A stretch of DNA of 64,000 nt from an uncultured Ezakiella sp. (GTDB taxonomy: Bacteria > Bacillota > Clostridia > Tissierellales > Peptoniphilaceae): positions 3,558-67,557 of the forward strand of contig NZ_CALTVH010000008.1 of assembly GCF_943913045.1 (NCBI RefSeq), read 5' to 3'. Shown here piece after piece: positions 45,464 through 53,338 of this stretch. Both the position numbers and the translations under genes were made by a program. The notes beneath the pieces were generated by a model. It saw only the letters and a list, made by a program, of their open reading frames with translations. It was not told where the DNA came from and made no database searches. Numbering within the stretch: the first letter of the stretch is position 1; every line of letters starts with the position of its first letter.

Positions 45464-46996
45464 CTATTTATCGTCTCCTTCTTCTTTAGCTTCTTTATCT
45501 TCAGCTTTTTTGCTTTCCTTTTTTTCTTTTTTATCTTTTTTATCTTCGTCTTTTTTAGCTTTCTTGTCGTCGTCTTTCTTTTCAGATTTCTTTTCAGCCT
45601 TTTTTTCTTCTTTCTTTTCTTCAGCTTTCTTTTCAGCCTTATCTTCTGATTTTTTTGTAGCCTTCTTAGGAGCTTTCTTTTCTTTCTTTTCGTCCTTTTC
45701 TTCTTCGACCTTAACCCTGTCAACAATTGTCATCAAGTGTTCAACAACCTTTTTGTTGGTGATTCCTTGGTCCATAAAGGTAATGTCGTGTGACTTGGCC
45801 ATTTCGTAGAACTTATCAGGTTCCATGCCAAAGCCTGCAGCTGCTTCCTTGATAGCTGTTTCACGATCTTCATCTGTAACTTCGTAGCCCAATTTCTTAG
45901 CATAAGCAGCTAATGTCATGTTGGCCCTTGCACGTCTTTCTGCAACTTCTTTTAGTTGGTTGAAGATGTCTTCTTCTTTTTGTCCTGTGTATTGGAGGAA
46001 CATATTGAAGTCAAGGCCTTGTTGTTGGAGCCTATACTTGTATTCGTCAAGTTCCTTGTGTTGTTGGTCGTGAATAATTGCTTCTGGCACAACAAAGTCA
46101 GCCTTTTCTACCAAGGCATCTACTGCTGCATTTTCTTCTCTGATTGCAATTGCTTCCTTGAGTTGTTCTTCCAAATTCTTTCTGATATCAGCCTTGAATT
46201 CATCAAGTGTGTCAAACTCTGAAATTTCGCTTGCAAAGTCGTCGTCAAGTTCAGGTAATTCAAATTCTGAAATACCCTTTAGCTTGGTCTTAAATGTAGC
46301 TTCCTTGCCAGCGAGTTCACTTGCGTGATAATTTTCTGGGAAAGTGACTACTACGTCAAATTCTTCGTCAATCTTCTTGCCAACGATTTGGTCTTCAAAG
46401 CCAGGAATAAATTGGCCGCTGCCCAAAACGAGTTCTGTATCTTCGCCTTCGCCACCTTCGAAAGGCTCATCGCCCAAGAAACCCTTGAAGTCGATGATAA
46501 CTTGGTCGCCTTCTTTGGCTGCTCTGTCATCAACGATGATTTCTCTTTGGTTTTTGTTCCTTTCGTCTTCTAGGTAAGCGTCTACAGTTTCATCTGTAAT
46601 TTCTTCTTCGATTAGTGGAATTTCAAGTTTTTTGAATTCTTCAAATTCAATTTCAGGCATGACTTCTGTTTCAACTTTCATTACAACAGCTTGTCCGTCT
46701 TCCAATTTTTCAATATCAATGTCTGGATAACCAATTGCATTAATGTCTAATTCTTTAATAACAGATTCGTAATTTTCATTAATTGCCATATTGATAGCTT
46801 CTTCAGCAAAAATTCCCTTGCCATAATAATTTTCAATCATGTGCTTAGGTGCTTTGCCCTTTCTAAAGCCGTCAACTCTAAAATGTCCTCTATCTTTTAA
46901 GTATGCTTTTTGCTCGTATTGTTTAAATTCATCCCATGGTAGTTGCCATTCAAAAACTACCTTATTATCTTTCTTTTCAATAACTTTTACACTCAT
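45464..46996 (-). CDS. tig: trigger factor with a long Lys/Glu-rich tail
   Basis: A 510-residue ribosome-bound chaperone. The N-terminal ribosome-binding domain (FRKGKAPKHMIENYYG), the FKBP-type PPIase domain (KEGDQVIIDFKGFLG) and the C-terminal substrate-binding arms are present up to about residue 425. The last 80-85 residues are an extension made almost only of Lys, Glu, Asp, Ala and Ser, absent from typical trigger factor (about 430 residues). It probably is disordered or helical. First gene of the tig-clpP-clpX operon. Confidence 0.95.
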   Translation of the reverse strand: MSVKVIEKKDNKVVFEWQLPWDEFKQYEQKAYLKDRGHFRVDGFRKGKAPKHMIENYYGKGIFAEEAINMAINENYESVIKELDINAIGYPDIDIEKLEDGQAVVMKVETEVMPEIEFEEFKKLEIPLIEEEITDETVDAYLEDERNKNQREIIVDDRAAKEGDQVIIDFKGFLGDEPFEGGEGEDTELVLGSGQFIPGFEDQIVGKKIDEEFDVVVTFPENYHASELAGKEATFKTKLKGISEFELPELDDDFASEISEFDTLDEFKADIRKNLEEQLKEAIAIREENAAVDALVEKADFVVPEAIIHDQQHKELDEYKYRLQQQGLDFNMFLQYTGQKEEDIFNQLKEVAERRARANMTLAAYAKKLGYEVTDEDRETAIKEAAAGFGMEPDKFYEMAKSHDITFMDQGITNKKVVEHLMTIVDRVKVEEEKDEKKEKKAPKKATKKSEDKAEKKAEEKKEEKKAEKKSEKKDDDKKAKKDEDKKDKKEKKESKKAEDKEAKEEGDDK

Positions 46997-47002
46997 AGCT
47001 AT

Positions 47003-47060
47003 CTCCTTTCAATATTATAAGTAGTATATCACAAAATATATGAGTTTTTCAACCTATTAT
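47003..47060 (-). promoter_or_regulatory. promoter of tig-clpP-clpX
   Basis: Minus strand: TTGAAA, 18 bases, TATACT, about 20 bases before the AAAGGAG site of tig. No CtsR box is visible here, unlike at dnaJ-clpB. Confidence 0.6.
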
Positions 47061-47085
47061 AATAGCTACCCAAATCTTACAAGTC

Positions 47086-47114
47086 TTAACGTTTTTTGCA
47101 TTTTATGTTATAAT
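47086..47114 (+). promoter_or_regulatory. extended -10 promoter adjoining the cysteine desulfurase ATG
   Basis: Plus strand: TTAACG, 17 bases, TATAAT with a TG one base upstream. The ATG begins only seven bases after the -10 box, so the transcript would start at or next to the start codon, a leaderless message. An alternative TATAAT lies about 50 bases upstream. Confidence 0.6.
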
Positions 47115-47120
47115 TAACCT

Positions 47121-48188
47121 ATGATTTATTTTGATTATGCAGCCACCTCTCTCTTTAGAGAAGATATTTTTGAATATATATACAAACACTTGAGCGATTT
47201 CGACGGCAATACCGAGTCCACCCACGCTTATGGGCGGTCGTCCAGGAAGATTTTAGAGGAGGCCCGTGCGGACATAGGCAAGTCTTTAAATGCAGATCCA
47301 GCTTGCATTTATTTTAATGCGGGTGCCAGCGAGGGCAACAATACGATTTTAAAATCCTTCAAAGCTAATGAGATTTTGACCACAAATATCGAGCACTCAT
47401 CAATACAAAATAATCTTGACGATGAGAGCTTAATTGTAAAAGTCGACCAGTCGGGCATTTTTAAGTTGGAAGATATTATCGAAAAAATTTCTGAAAACAC
47501 AAAATTAATTTCAGTCCAATATGTAAACAACGAGTTGGGGACTATCCAGCCTCTTGAAAAATTGGGAGTATGGCTTGCGGAAAACCGCTCGGATATCTGG
47601 TATCACGTGGATGCGGTCCAAGCTTACGGCCACCTTGATATCAATGTGGAAAATATCAAGTGCACTTCCCTGTCAATCTCTGCCCACAAGCTGGGAGCCA
47701 GCAAAAATTTCGGCATTCTTTACGCCAATAGGGATTTTGATCCACTGATAAAAGCTGGCGACCAAGAGCATGGCTTACGCGGTGGCACAGGTAACACCAT
47801 GGGTGCTTTCCTCTGCGCCAGAGCTTATGAGGCCATGGTTAGAGAGAGGGAATATATAAAATCTCTCAAAGAATATTTCTTAAAGGAAATCGCAAAAACA
47901 AATATAAATTACCAGGTAAATGGCGATTTAAATTCACAAACGAGCCATATTTTAAATATATATTTTGAAGATTATCAAACAGATTTTCTTTTGACATATT
48001 TGGATATGCACGGCATTTGCGTGTCATCGGGTTCAGCCTGCAAGTCAGGAAGCCACCTGCCATCGCACGTAATCACAAATACCTACGATGTAGACCGGGC
48101 CAACCATTCCATCAGATTTAGCTTCGGTTACAAAAATACCTTTGAAGACATAGACAAACTTATGAAAGTATTGGGTGATATGAAATGA
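47121..48188 (+). CDS. cysteine desulfurase (IscS/NifS family)
   Basis: A 355-residue PLP enzyme that takes sulfur from cysteine. The PLP lysine is in SLSISAHKLGASKNFG and the active cysteine loop is SSGSACKSG. The stop overlaps the mnmA start (48185-48188). Next to mnmA, it is probably the sulfur donor for tRNA 2-thiouridine. No ribosome binding site precedes the ATG; see the promoter entry. Confidence 0.94.
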   Translation: MIYFDYAATSLFREDIFEYIYKHLSDFDGNTESTHAYGRSSRKILEEARADIGKSLNADPACIYFNAGASEGNNTILKSFKANEILTTNIEHSSIQNNLDDESLIVKVDQSGIFKLEDIIEKISENTKLISVQYVNNELGTIQPLEKLGVWLAENRSDIWYHVDAVQAYGHLDINVENIKCTSLSISAHKLGASKNFGILYANRDFDPLIKAGDQEHGLRGGTGNTMGAFLCARAYEAMVREREYIKSLKEYFLKEIAKTNINYQVNGDLNSQTSHILNIYFEDYQTDFLLTYLDMHGICVSSGSACKSGSHLPSHVITNTYDVDRANHSIRFSFGYKNTFEDIDKLMKVLGDMK

Positions 48189-49270
48189 AAAAAGTTATAG
48201 TGGGCCTATCGGGAGGCGTTGACTCAGCGGTAGCTGCCCTGCTTTTAAAAAAACAAGGCTATGATGTTAGCGGAATATTTATGAAAAACTGGGAGGACGA
48301 CGACGAGAACTGCACGGCCGAAATAGATTACAAGGATGCGGTCAAGGTCGCAGAAAAAATCGATATCCCCTATTACTCTGTAAATTTTGAAAAAGAATAC
48401 AAGGACAGGGTCTTCTCATATTTTCTTGACGAATATGCTAAGGGCCGGACACCAAATCCAGACATCATGTGCAACAAGGAAATAAAATTCAAGGCTTTTT
48501 TGGACTACGCATTAAAACTCGGCGCAGACTATGTAGCGACTGGCCACTACGCACGCATTGGCAGGGATGAAAATGGCAATGCCCTCCTCCTTCGCGGCGT
48601 GGACACAAATAAAGACCAATCCTATTTTTTATCTGCACTTTCAAATGACCAGATTAAATACGTCCTCTTTCCTGTGGGCGAGCTAACCAAAAAAGAAGTG
48701 CGGGCCATCGCCCACGAATACGATTTGCCAAACGCCGACCGCAAGGACTCGACTGGCATTTGTTTTATTGGCGAAAGAAATTTTGACGAATTCTTATCGC
48801 AATTTTTAAAGCCCAATCCCGGCAATATCGTAACAACTGAAGGCAAAGTTATGGGCCAGCACGATGGACTCATGTTTCACACAATCGGACAAAGAAAGGG
48901 ACTCGGTATTGGCGGACCTGGCGAACCATGGTTTGTCTGTGGCAAAAATATTAAGACCAATGAACTTATAATTTGCCAGGGCGAAGATAATCCACTTTTA
49001 TTTTCAAATAGACTAATAGCGTCTGGCTTTTCAAGTCCGGTCAAAGATTTCGAGAAGATTGATCGCGACTGCGTGGCAAAGTTCCGTTATCGTCAAAAGG
49101 ACAACCCCTGCCATGTGCATTTCTTAGATGACAATAAAGTCGAAATCACCTACGACCATGTAAAGAGCGTAACCCCCGGCCAACAAGCCGTCCTCTACGA
49201 CGGCGATGTATGTATAGGTAGCGCCGTCATCGACGAAGTCTACAGGGACGATTTGAGATTGCAATTATAA
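48185..49270 (+). CDS. mnmA: tRNA 2-thiouridylase MnmA
   Basis: A 361-residue PP-loop enzyme: GLSGGVDSAVAALLLK is the ATP site, NPDIMCNKEIKF and STGICFIGERNF carry the two catalytic cysteines. It makes 2-thiouridine at the wobble position of Lys, Glu and Gln tRNAs, with sulfur from the cysteine desulfurase just upstream. Confidence 0.97.
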   Translation: MKKVIVGLSGGVDSAVAALLLKKQGYDVSGIFMKNWEDDDENCTAEIDYKDAVKVAEKIDIPYYSVNFEKEYKDRVFSYFLDEYAKGRTPNPDIMCNKEIKFKAFLDYALKLGADYVATGHYARIGRDENGNALLLRGVDTNKDQSYFLSALSNDQIKYVLFPVGELTKKEVRAIAHEYDLPNADRKDSTGICFIGERNFDEFLSQFLKPNPGNIVTTEGKVMGQHDGLMFHTIGQRKGLGIGGPGEPWFVCGKNIKTNELIICQGEDNPLLFSNRLIASGFSSPVKDFEKIDRDCVAKFRYRQKDNPCHVHFLDDNKVEITYDHVKSVTPGQQAVLYDGDVCIGSAVIDEVYRDDLRLQL

Positions 49271-49278
49271 TAATTTAT

Positions 49279-49312
49279 TAATCTCTTGCAAATTTTTGCA
49301 AGAGATTTTTTA
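49279..49312 (+). terminator. terminator of the iscS-mnmA operon
   Basis: Plus strand: AATCTCTTGCAAA and TTGCAAGAGATT pair, followed by TTTTTT. Confidence 0.9.
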
Positions 49313-49341
49313 TTGGCCTAGCTTTTGGGTATATTTATAAT
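49313..49341 (+). promoter_or_regulatory. promoter of the 49400 gene
   Basis: Plus strand: TTGGCC, 17 bases, TATAAT, directly after the mnmA terminator. Confidence 0.7.
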
Positions 49342-49399
49342 GTAAGACAATAAACTAACGAGATTAAAAAATCTTTTCACAAAACAAAGGAGAAATTAA

Positions 49400-49768
49400 A
49401 TGACTGACAAAGATTTAAAAAAATTAGACCAAGAAAAAGATACCAAGGAAATCGAAGAATTAAAAAAAATTAAAGCAGATGACTTAAAAGAACATGAACT
49501 AAATAAAAGCGAAGCTTTAACTACTCCAGAAGGCGCTTCTTCATTTATCGATAACGAAGTAAATGCAAAAGCTGCAAGCGTAAATGTCAACCAACCAAAT
49601 GTAGTTACAGGCGAAGAAGCAGAAAAATTAGAAAAAGAAATGAAAGAAGGCAAAAAAGAAAACAGCGATCACTTGGCAGATGCTCACGACAAGGCCTTTA
49701 AAGAAATTGACAAGGCTCAAGCAGATGCTGAGCTGGCAAAGAAAATGGCAGAAAAAAATAATATCTAA
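49400..49768 (+). CDS. small, highly charged protein, unknown
   Basis: A 122-residue protein, Lys/Glu/Asp/Ala-rich, no Cys, probably helical and disordered. AAAGGAG precedes the ATG. Own promoter and terminator. Middle segment with a few Val/Asn (SVNVNQPNVVTG) separates two charged arms. No family recognised; such proteins can be stress or ribosome-associated, but this is a guess. Confidence 0.8.
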   Translation: MTDKDLKKLDQEKDTKEIEELKKIKADDLKEHELNKSEALTTPEGASSFIDNEVNAKAASVNVNQPNVVTGEEAEKLEKEMKEGKKENSDHLADAHDKAFKEIDKAQADAELAKKMAEKNNI

Positions 49769-49776
49769 AAAAATTA

Positions 49777-49799
49777 AGTGGCCCAAGGCCACTTTTTTT
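49777..49799 (+). terminator. terminator of the 49400 gene
   Basis: Plus strand: AGTGGCC-CAA-GGCCACT followed by TTTTTTT. Confidence 0.9.
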
Positions 49800-49885
49800 G
49801 TGCAATTATTTGTCAAATCAAATAAAATTTTGAATCTAATATTTATTTATACCAATGGAATTTATCTATTAGATCGCTTTGCGGC

Positions 49886-49910
49886 TGTAGGGGCGACTTT
49901 ATGTGGCCCG
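49886..49910. repeat. left REP-like inverted repeat of the RAYT unit
   Basis: A 25-base GC-rich sequence starting TGTAGGGGCGAC, the exact complement of 50625-50649. It also contains a small internal hairpin (GGGGC..GCCC). Confidence 0.85.
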
Positions 49911-49947
49911 GAAAATATCGATTACACCGTAGGTGTATGAGATATTT

Positions 49948-50487
49948 TTAATTGTTTTCTTTCTCCATCAATTTGCGACGTTCAATCTCTGCTTCACGGT
50001 TCCATTTTGCCAACAAAAGCTTAAATGATGCAGCTCTTGGATTATTGACTATGTAATTATAACAATCTTCCAACTCCTTGCCATTGCGTATTACATGGTC
50101 ATAATAATAATTTTGCCATAATTTTTTGTTATAAGCTGGCAATTTGTTTTGCCTAACCAAATTATTATAGTCCTTAGAAATTAAAACCTTATATTTGCTA
50201 ATAATATTATTCAAATGAATTTTACCTTCGCTATCATTCGAAACGATAAAATGAACATGGTCAGGCATTGTGCAATAAACATCAAAGTAAATGCCTGGAA
50301 ATTCATATTCCAATGTTTTGTATGTATTTTCAAATATTTTTTCTAATTCATCATTAAGGTAAATAAACTCAGAATCTTGAACATGACCGAATAATTTCTG
50401 ACGATTATATGTACATATTGTTATAAAATATGGACCAAATCTATTATATGAAAAATTCTTCAATCTTATGCTTTTACGAGTATACAT
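49948..50487 (-). CDS. REP-associated tyrosine transposase (RAYT), Y1/HUH family
   Basis: About 179 residues from the chosen ATG (50485-50487; ACGGAGG six to seven bases upstream), rather than a longer frame to 50535. It has the HUH motif in MPDHVHFIVS and a downstream Tyr-rich segment (LWQNYYYDHVI) that should hold the nucleophile. It probably acts on the 25-base inverted repeats that flank it at 49886-49910 and 50625-50649. Confidence 0.9.
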   Translation of the reverse strand: MYTRKSIRLKNFSYNRFGPYFITICTYNRQKLFGHVQDSEFIYLNDELEKIFENTYKTLEYEFPGIYFDVYCTMPDHVHFIVSNDSEGKIHLNNIISKYKVLISKDYNNLVRQNKLPAYNKKLWQNYYYDHVIRNGKELEDCYNYIVNNPRAASFKLLLAKWNREAEIERRKLMEKENN

Positions 50488-50624
50488 CTTATTCCTCCGT
50501 GTTATTATATTATCATAACAAACATTTATATTCAATATTGTGAATGAGAAAAGGGATATTCTATTTTAATAGCTTTATTTCTTTTAAAAACAACTCACGC
50601 CCACTAGGAGCGATCATTGTTTTT

Positions 50625-50649
50625 CGGGCCACATAAAGTCGCCCCTACA
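50625..50649. repeat. right REP-like inverted repeat of the RAYT unit
   Basis: Exact reverse complement of 49886-49910, on the other side of the transposase. This makes a unit of about 764 bases. Confidence 0.85.
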
Positions 50650-50722
50650 AACGTGCTGAATAATATTGAGTGCGATATTAATTTTGAAACATTCTTAAAT
50701 TTACATCCATAAAATTTTACAT

Positions 50723-50752
50723 AAAAAAGACGAGCAAACGCCCGCCTCATCT
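50723..50752 (-). terminator. terminator of the YbjQ-like gene
   Basis: Minus strand: GATGAG and CTCGTC pair around a GC-rich inner hairpin, then TTTTTT. Confidence 0.8.
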
Positions 50753-50759
50753 TTAAATA

Positions 50760-51080
50760 TTATTTTAATCTTACTGCTGTTCCGGAAACTGTGACCATTA
50801 GCATTGACCCGCCTTGGCCCAATACTTCATAGTCCATCTTGCATCCAACAACTGCGTCTGCCCCCATCCTCCTGGCTCTTTCTTCAATTTCATCTAAGGC
50901 TTCCTCTCTGGCCCGCATGAGTTCATCTTCATAGCCAGCACTCCGTCCGCCAAAAATATCCCTTAGGCCTGCGCCCAGGTCCTTTAAAAAGTTAACGCCG
51001 CTAACTACTTCGCCAAAGACAATGCCCATGTATTCAGAAATTTCTCTGCCTTCTATATTTTGTGTTGTTGTAATAATCAT
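50760..51080 (-). CDS. YbjQ/DUF74 family protein
   Basis: A 106-residue protein. The opening (IITTTQNIEGREISEYMGIVFGEVVSGVNFLKDL) and the ARRMGADAVVGCKMDYEV ending match the YbjQ family, sometimes described as heavy-metal-binding; function not established. Monocistronic. Confidence 0.9.
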   Translation of the reverse strand: MIITTTQNIEGREISEYMGIVFGEVVSGVNFLKDLGAGLRDIFGGRSAGYEDELMRAREEALDEIEERARRMGADAVVGCKMDYEVLGQGGSMLMVTVSGTAVRLK

Positions 51081-51176
51081 TTTAACTCACCTCTCAATCT
51101 ATATATACCACAATTTTTAAAATTTTAATTTTACAAAAATATAAGCAGGCCAAAATAAATTCCCTTGGCCAAAAAC

Positions 51177-51205
51177 TTGCAAAAATAACGCAATAGGAGT
51201 ATATT
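51177..51205 (+). promoter_or_regulatory. promoter of the PII-like/antiporter operon
   Basis: Plus strand: TTGCAA, 17 bases, TATATT, just before AGGAGG and the GTG start. Confidence 0.7.
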
Positions 51206-51227
51206 AGTATCCAGGAGGAAATGAACA

Positions 51228-51563
51228 GTGAAAGCATTATTTATAGTTATTAATCACGAAGATCACTTTAACGAACTTTTAAAAGAATTTGCCTCATCAG
51301 GCATAACTGGAGGAACCATTCTGGAAAGCGAAGGACTGGCAGCCTCTCAAGCTGAACAAGCACCAGAGCTTGGCATGAATTATTTTAGGCTCTTTTTAAA
51401 CCAAGGCAGGCCTTACAACAAGACCATCTTTTTGATTGCAGAAGGTGAACAACTTGAAAAAGCCAAAAACTGCGTCAGAAAAGTCGTCGGTAGTTTAGGC
51501 AAGGAAAATGTCGGCATCATGTTTACCGTGGATGTAGACTCCTTTGAAGGCTTGACTAAGTAG
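51228..51563 (+). CDS. PII-like small protein
   Basis: A 111-residue protein starting at GTG (51228) with AGGAGG nine bases upstream; an ATG seven bases earlier is out of frame. The alternation of beta strands and helices (KALFIVINHEDHFNELLKEFASSGITGGTILES, then IMFTVDVDSFEGL) suggests the PII/PII-like ferredoxin-like fold. It is directly before a cation:proton antiporter, so a nucleotide-sensing regulator of that transporter is an attractive inference. Confidence 0.65.
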   Translation: MKALFIVINHEDHFNELLKEFASSGITGGTILESEGLAASQAEQAPELGMNYFRLFLNQGRPYNKTIFLIAEGEQLEKAKNCVRKVVGSLGKENVGIMFTVDVDSFEGLTK

Positions 51564-51574
51564 GTGGGAAATAG

Positions 51575-52753
51575 ATGGAACCAATACTTTATTTATCAAT
51601 CCTGCTCTTGTCAGGATTAATCGTCGCCCGCCTATTGGGCAAATTAAAATTCCCAGATGTAACTGGTTACCTAATCGCAGGTATACTTATAGGCCCATCT
51701 GTTATCGGGCTCATTCCAGCAGATGGCGTTAAACAAATGGAAATAGTCAGCCAAGTTGCCCTTAGCTTCATTGCATTTTCAGTCGGCAGTGAAATGAATT
51801 TAAGGCAAATCAAAAAAATCGGATCAAAAATTATCCTAGTTACTTTTTGTGAAGCCTTAGGCGGCATGCTAGTGGTAACCCTGGCCATGCTCTTGATTTT
51901 TAAAACAGACGTGGCCTTTGCCATTACCCTAGGCAGCATCGCTTCGGCAACAGCGCCTGCAGCTACACTTATGGTCATCAGACAATACCAAGCCAAAGGT
52001 GATTTGGTAGACGTTTTGATCCCAGTTGTAGCCCTTGACGACGCAGTTTGCATCATGGCCTTTGGTGTTGCATCATCAATCGCAACCGCCATCCTATCTG
52101 GCCGTGCACTCAGCATGAATACCATGCTATTAAAACCCCTTAGTGAAATTGCCTTGGCAATTATAATCGGCCTGGCAGGCGGCCTTGTCTATATACTTCT
52201 CGGCAAAAAAGTTAGAAACAATGAAGAAAATCTAACCTTTACACTTGCCATGATCTTTGCTATAACGGCAGCGGCCTTTGCCCTAAAGCTATCGTCACTA
52301 CTGACACTTATGACCATGGGTATCGTAATTGCAAACTTTGGTAGGGTTAACAGAAAATATCTAGAACTTATAAACACAGTTACCCCACCAATCTTTGTCG
52401 CCTTTTTCGTTTTGAGCGGCGCCGATCTTAATCTCGCCGACCTCAAGACAGTTGGCGTCCTCGGAATCGCCTATGTAATTGCAAGGCTTATCGGTAAGAT
52501 TTCAGGTGCATATTTTTCCACCAAGGCCACAGGCTTCCCAAACCACGTATCCAAATACCTGGGACTCACACTGGCCCCACAAGCTGGTGTTGCAATCGGC
52601 CTTAGCCTGATCGCTTCACAAATAATTCCAGACCCACACGGCGCACAAATCCGCACAGTCGTCTTGGGTGCAACAATTATTTACGAGCTCACAGGACCAC
52701 TCGTTGCAAAGTATGCCCTCAAAAAATCCGGCTGCATTGCAAGCGACAAATAA
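51575..52753 (+). CDS. cation:proton antiporter, CPA2/KefB family
   Basis: A 392-residue protein with 11-13 membrane segments, the family motif TGYLIAGILIGPSVIGLIP near the start and a GSIASATAPAATLM segment with charged D/E-containing helices (VVALDDAVCIMAFG). It lacks the C-terminal TrkA-N domain of Kef. It starts 11 bases after the PII-like gene. Confidence 0.9.
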   Translation: MEPILYLSILLLSGLIVARLLGKLKFPDVTGYLIAGILIGPSVIGLIPADGVKQMEIVSQVALSFIAFSVGSEMNLRQIKKIGSKIILVTFCEALGGMLVVTLAMLLIFKTDVAFAITLGSIASATAPAATLMVIRQYQAKGDLVDVLIPVVALDDAVCIMAFGVASSIATAILSGRALSMNTMLLKPLSEIALAIIIGLAGGLVYILLGKKVRNNEENLTFTLAMIFAITAAAFALKLSSLLTLMTMGIVIANFGRVNRKYLELINTVTPPIFVAFFVLSGADLNLADLKTVGVLGIAYVIARLIGKISGAYFSTKATGFPNHVSKYLGLTLAPQAGVAIGLSLIASQIIPDPHGAQIRTVVLGATIIYELTGPLVAKYALKKSGCIASDK

Positions 52754-52803
52754 AATTATTTGCAAAAACACTTACAAAATAATTTTTAAAAACATAAAAG
52801 CAA

Positions 52804-52837
52804 AAGCGTGAGAAAAAATTCTCACGCTTCTTTTTTG
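52804..52837. terminator. bidirectional terminator between antiporter and GNAT genes
   Basis: AAGCGTGAGAA and TTCTCACGCTT pair around a short A-loop, with T-runs on both strands. Confidence 0.9.
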
Positions 52838-52840
52838 CCG

Positions 52841-53284
52841 TCAATTAAATTTATAAATATAATCTTCCTCGCCAATTTTTTCAAAGCCCACAAGAGTAAA
52901 AACCCTCTGACTCTGCTTGTTAAAAGGATAAATGCAGGCCCTTACTTCCCCCATGCCCTTGTCCTTGGCCAGGTCCAATATATTTTTAATAACCCGCCTG
53001 CCAATGCCCCTGTTCTGATTTTCCTTTGAGATAACAATGGCAATTTCTCCATCATCTTTCAAGGAAACATCGCCCACCAGGGCCGACTTGTACTCCACAT
53101 AATAGACCTCCCCGTGACTGGTTAAATAATCATACATACGATTTAGCCGGTCAAGATCATAGACAAAATCAATATCGTCCACCTGCTTGCAGACATCCTT
53201 GTCCTGGTACCATTTAATGGCCACATCATTATTCTTATAATATGGAATCAGCCTAATATCCTCATCCACAATACGAATTTCCAT
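52841..53284 (-). CDS. GNAT family acetyltransferase
   Basis: A 147-residue acetyl-CoA-dependent transferase; the acetyl-CoA motif NRGIGRRVIKNIL is visible. AGGAGG precedes the ATG. Substrate unknown; it looks closest to RimJ/RimL-type or small-molecule acetyltransferases. Confidence 0.9.
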   Translation of the reverse strand: MEIRIVDEDIRLIPYYKNNDVAIKWYQDKDVCKQVDDIDFVYDLDRLNRMYDYLTSHGEVYYVEYKSALVGDVSLKDDGEIAIVISKENQNRGIGRRVIKNILDLAKDKGMGEVRACIYPFNKQSQRVFTLVGFEKIGEEDYIYKFN

Positions 53285-53299
53285 AGGTCCTCCTTAAAA

Positions 53300-53327
53300 G
53301 TAAAAGGCTTCACAAAACTGAAGCCTT
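53300..53327 (-). terminator. terminator of the DUF2254 gene
   Basis: Minus strand: AAGGCTTCA and TGAAGCCTT pair around a six-base loop; the T-run is interrupted (TTACTTTTA). Confidence 0.75.
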
Positions 53328-53338
53328 ACAAAAATAAA

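Noticed and set aside
45432..45809. Long plus-strand open frame rich in Ser and Phe, and a Lys/Arg-rich alternative minus frame at 45454-45726
   Set aside because: Both are shadows of the low-complexity charged tail of trigger factor; no ribosome site and no protein-like pattern.
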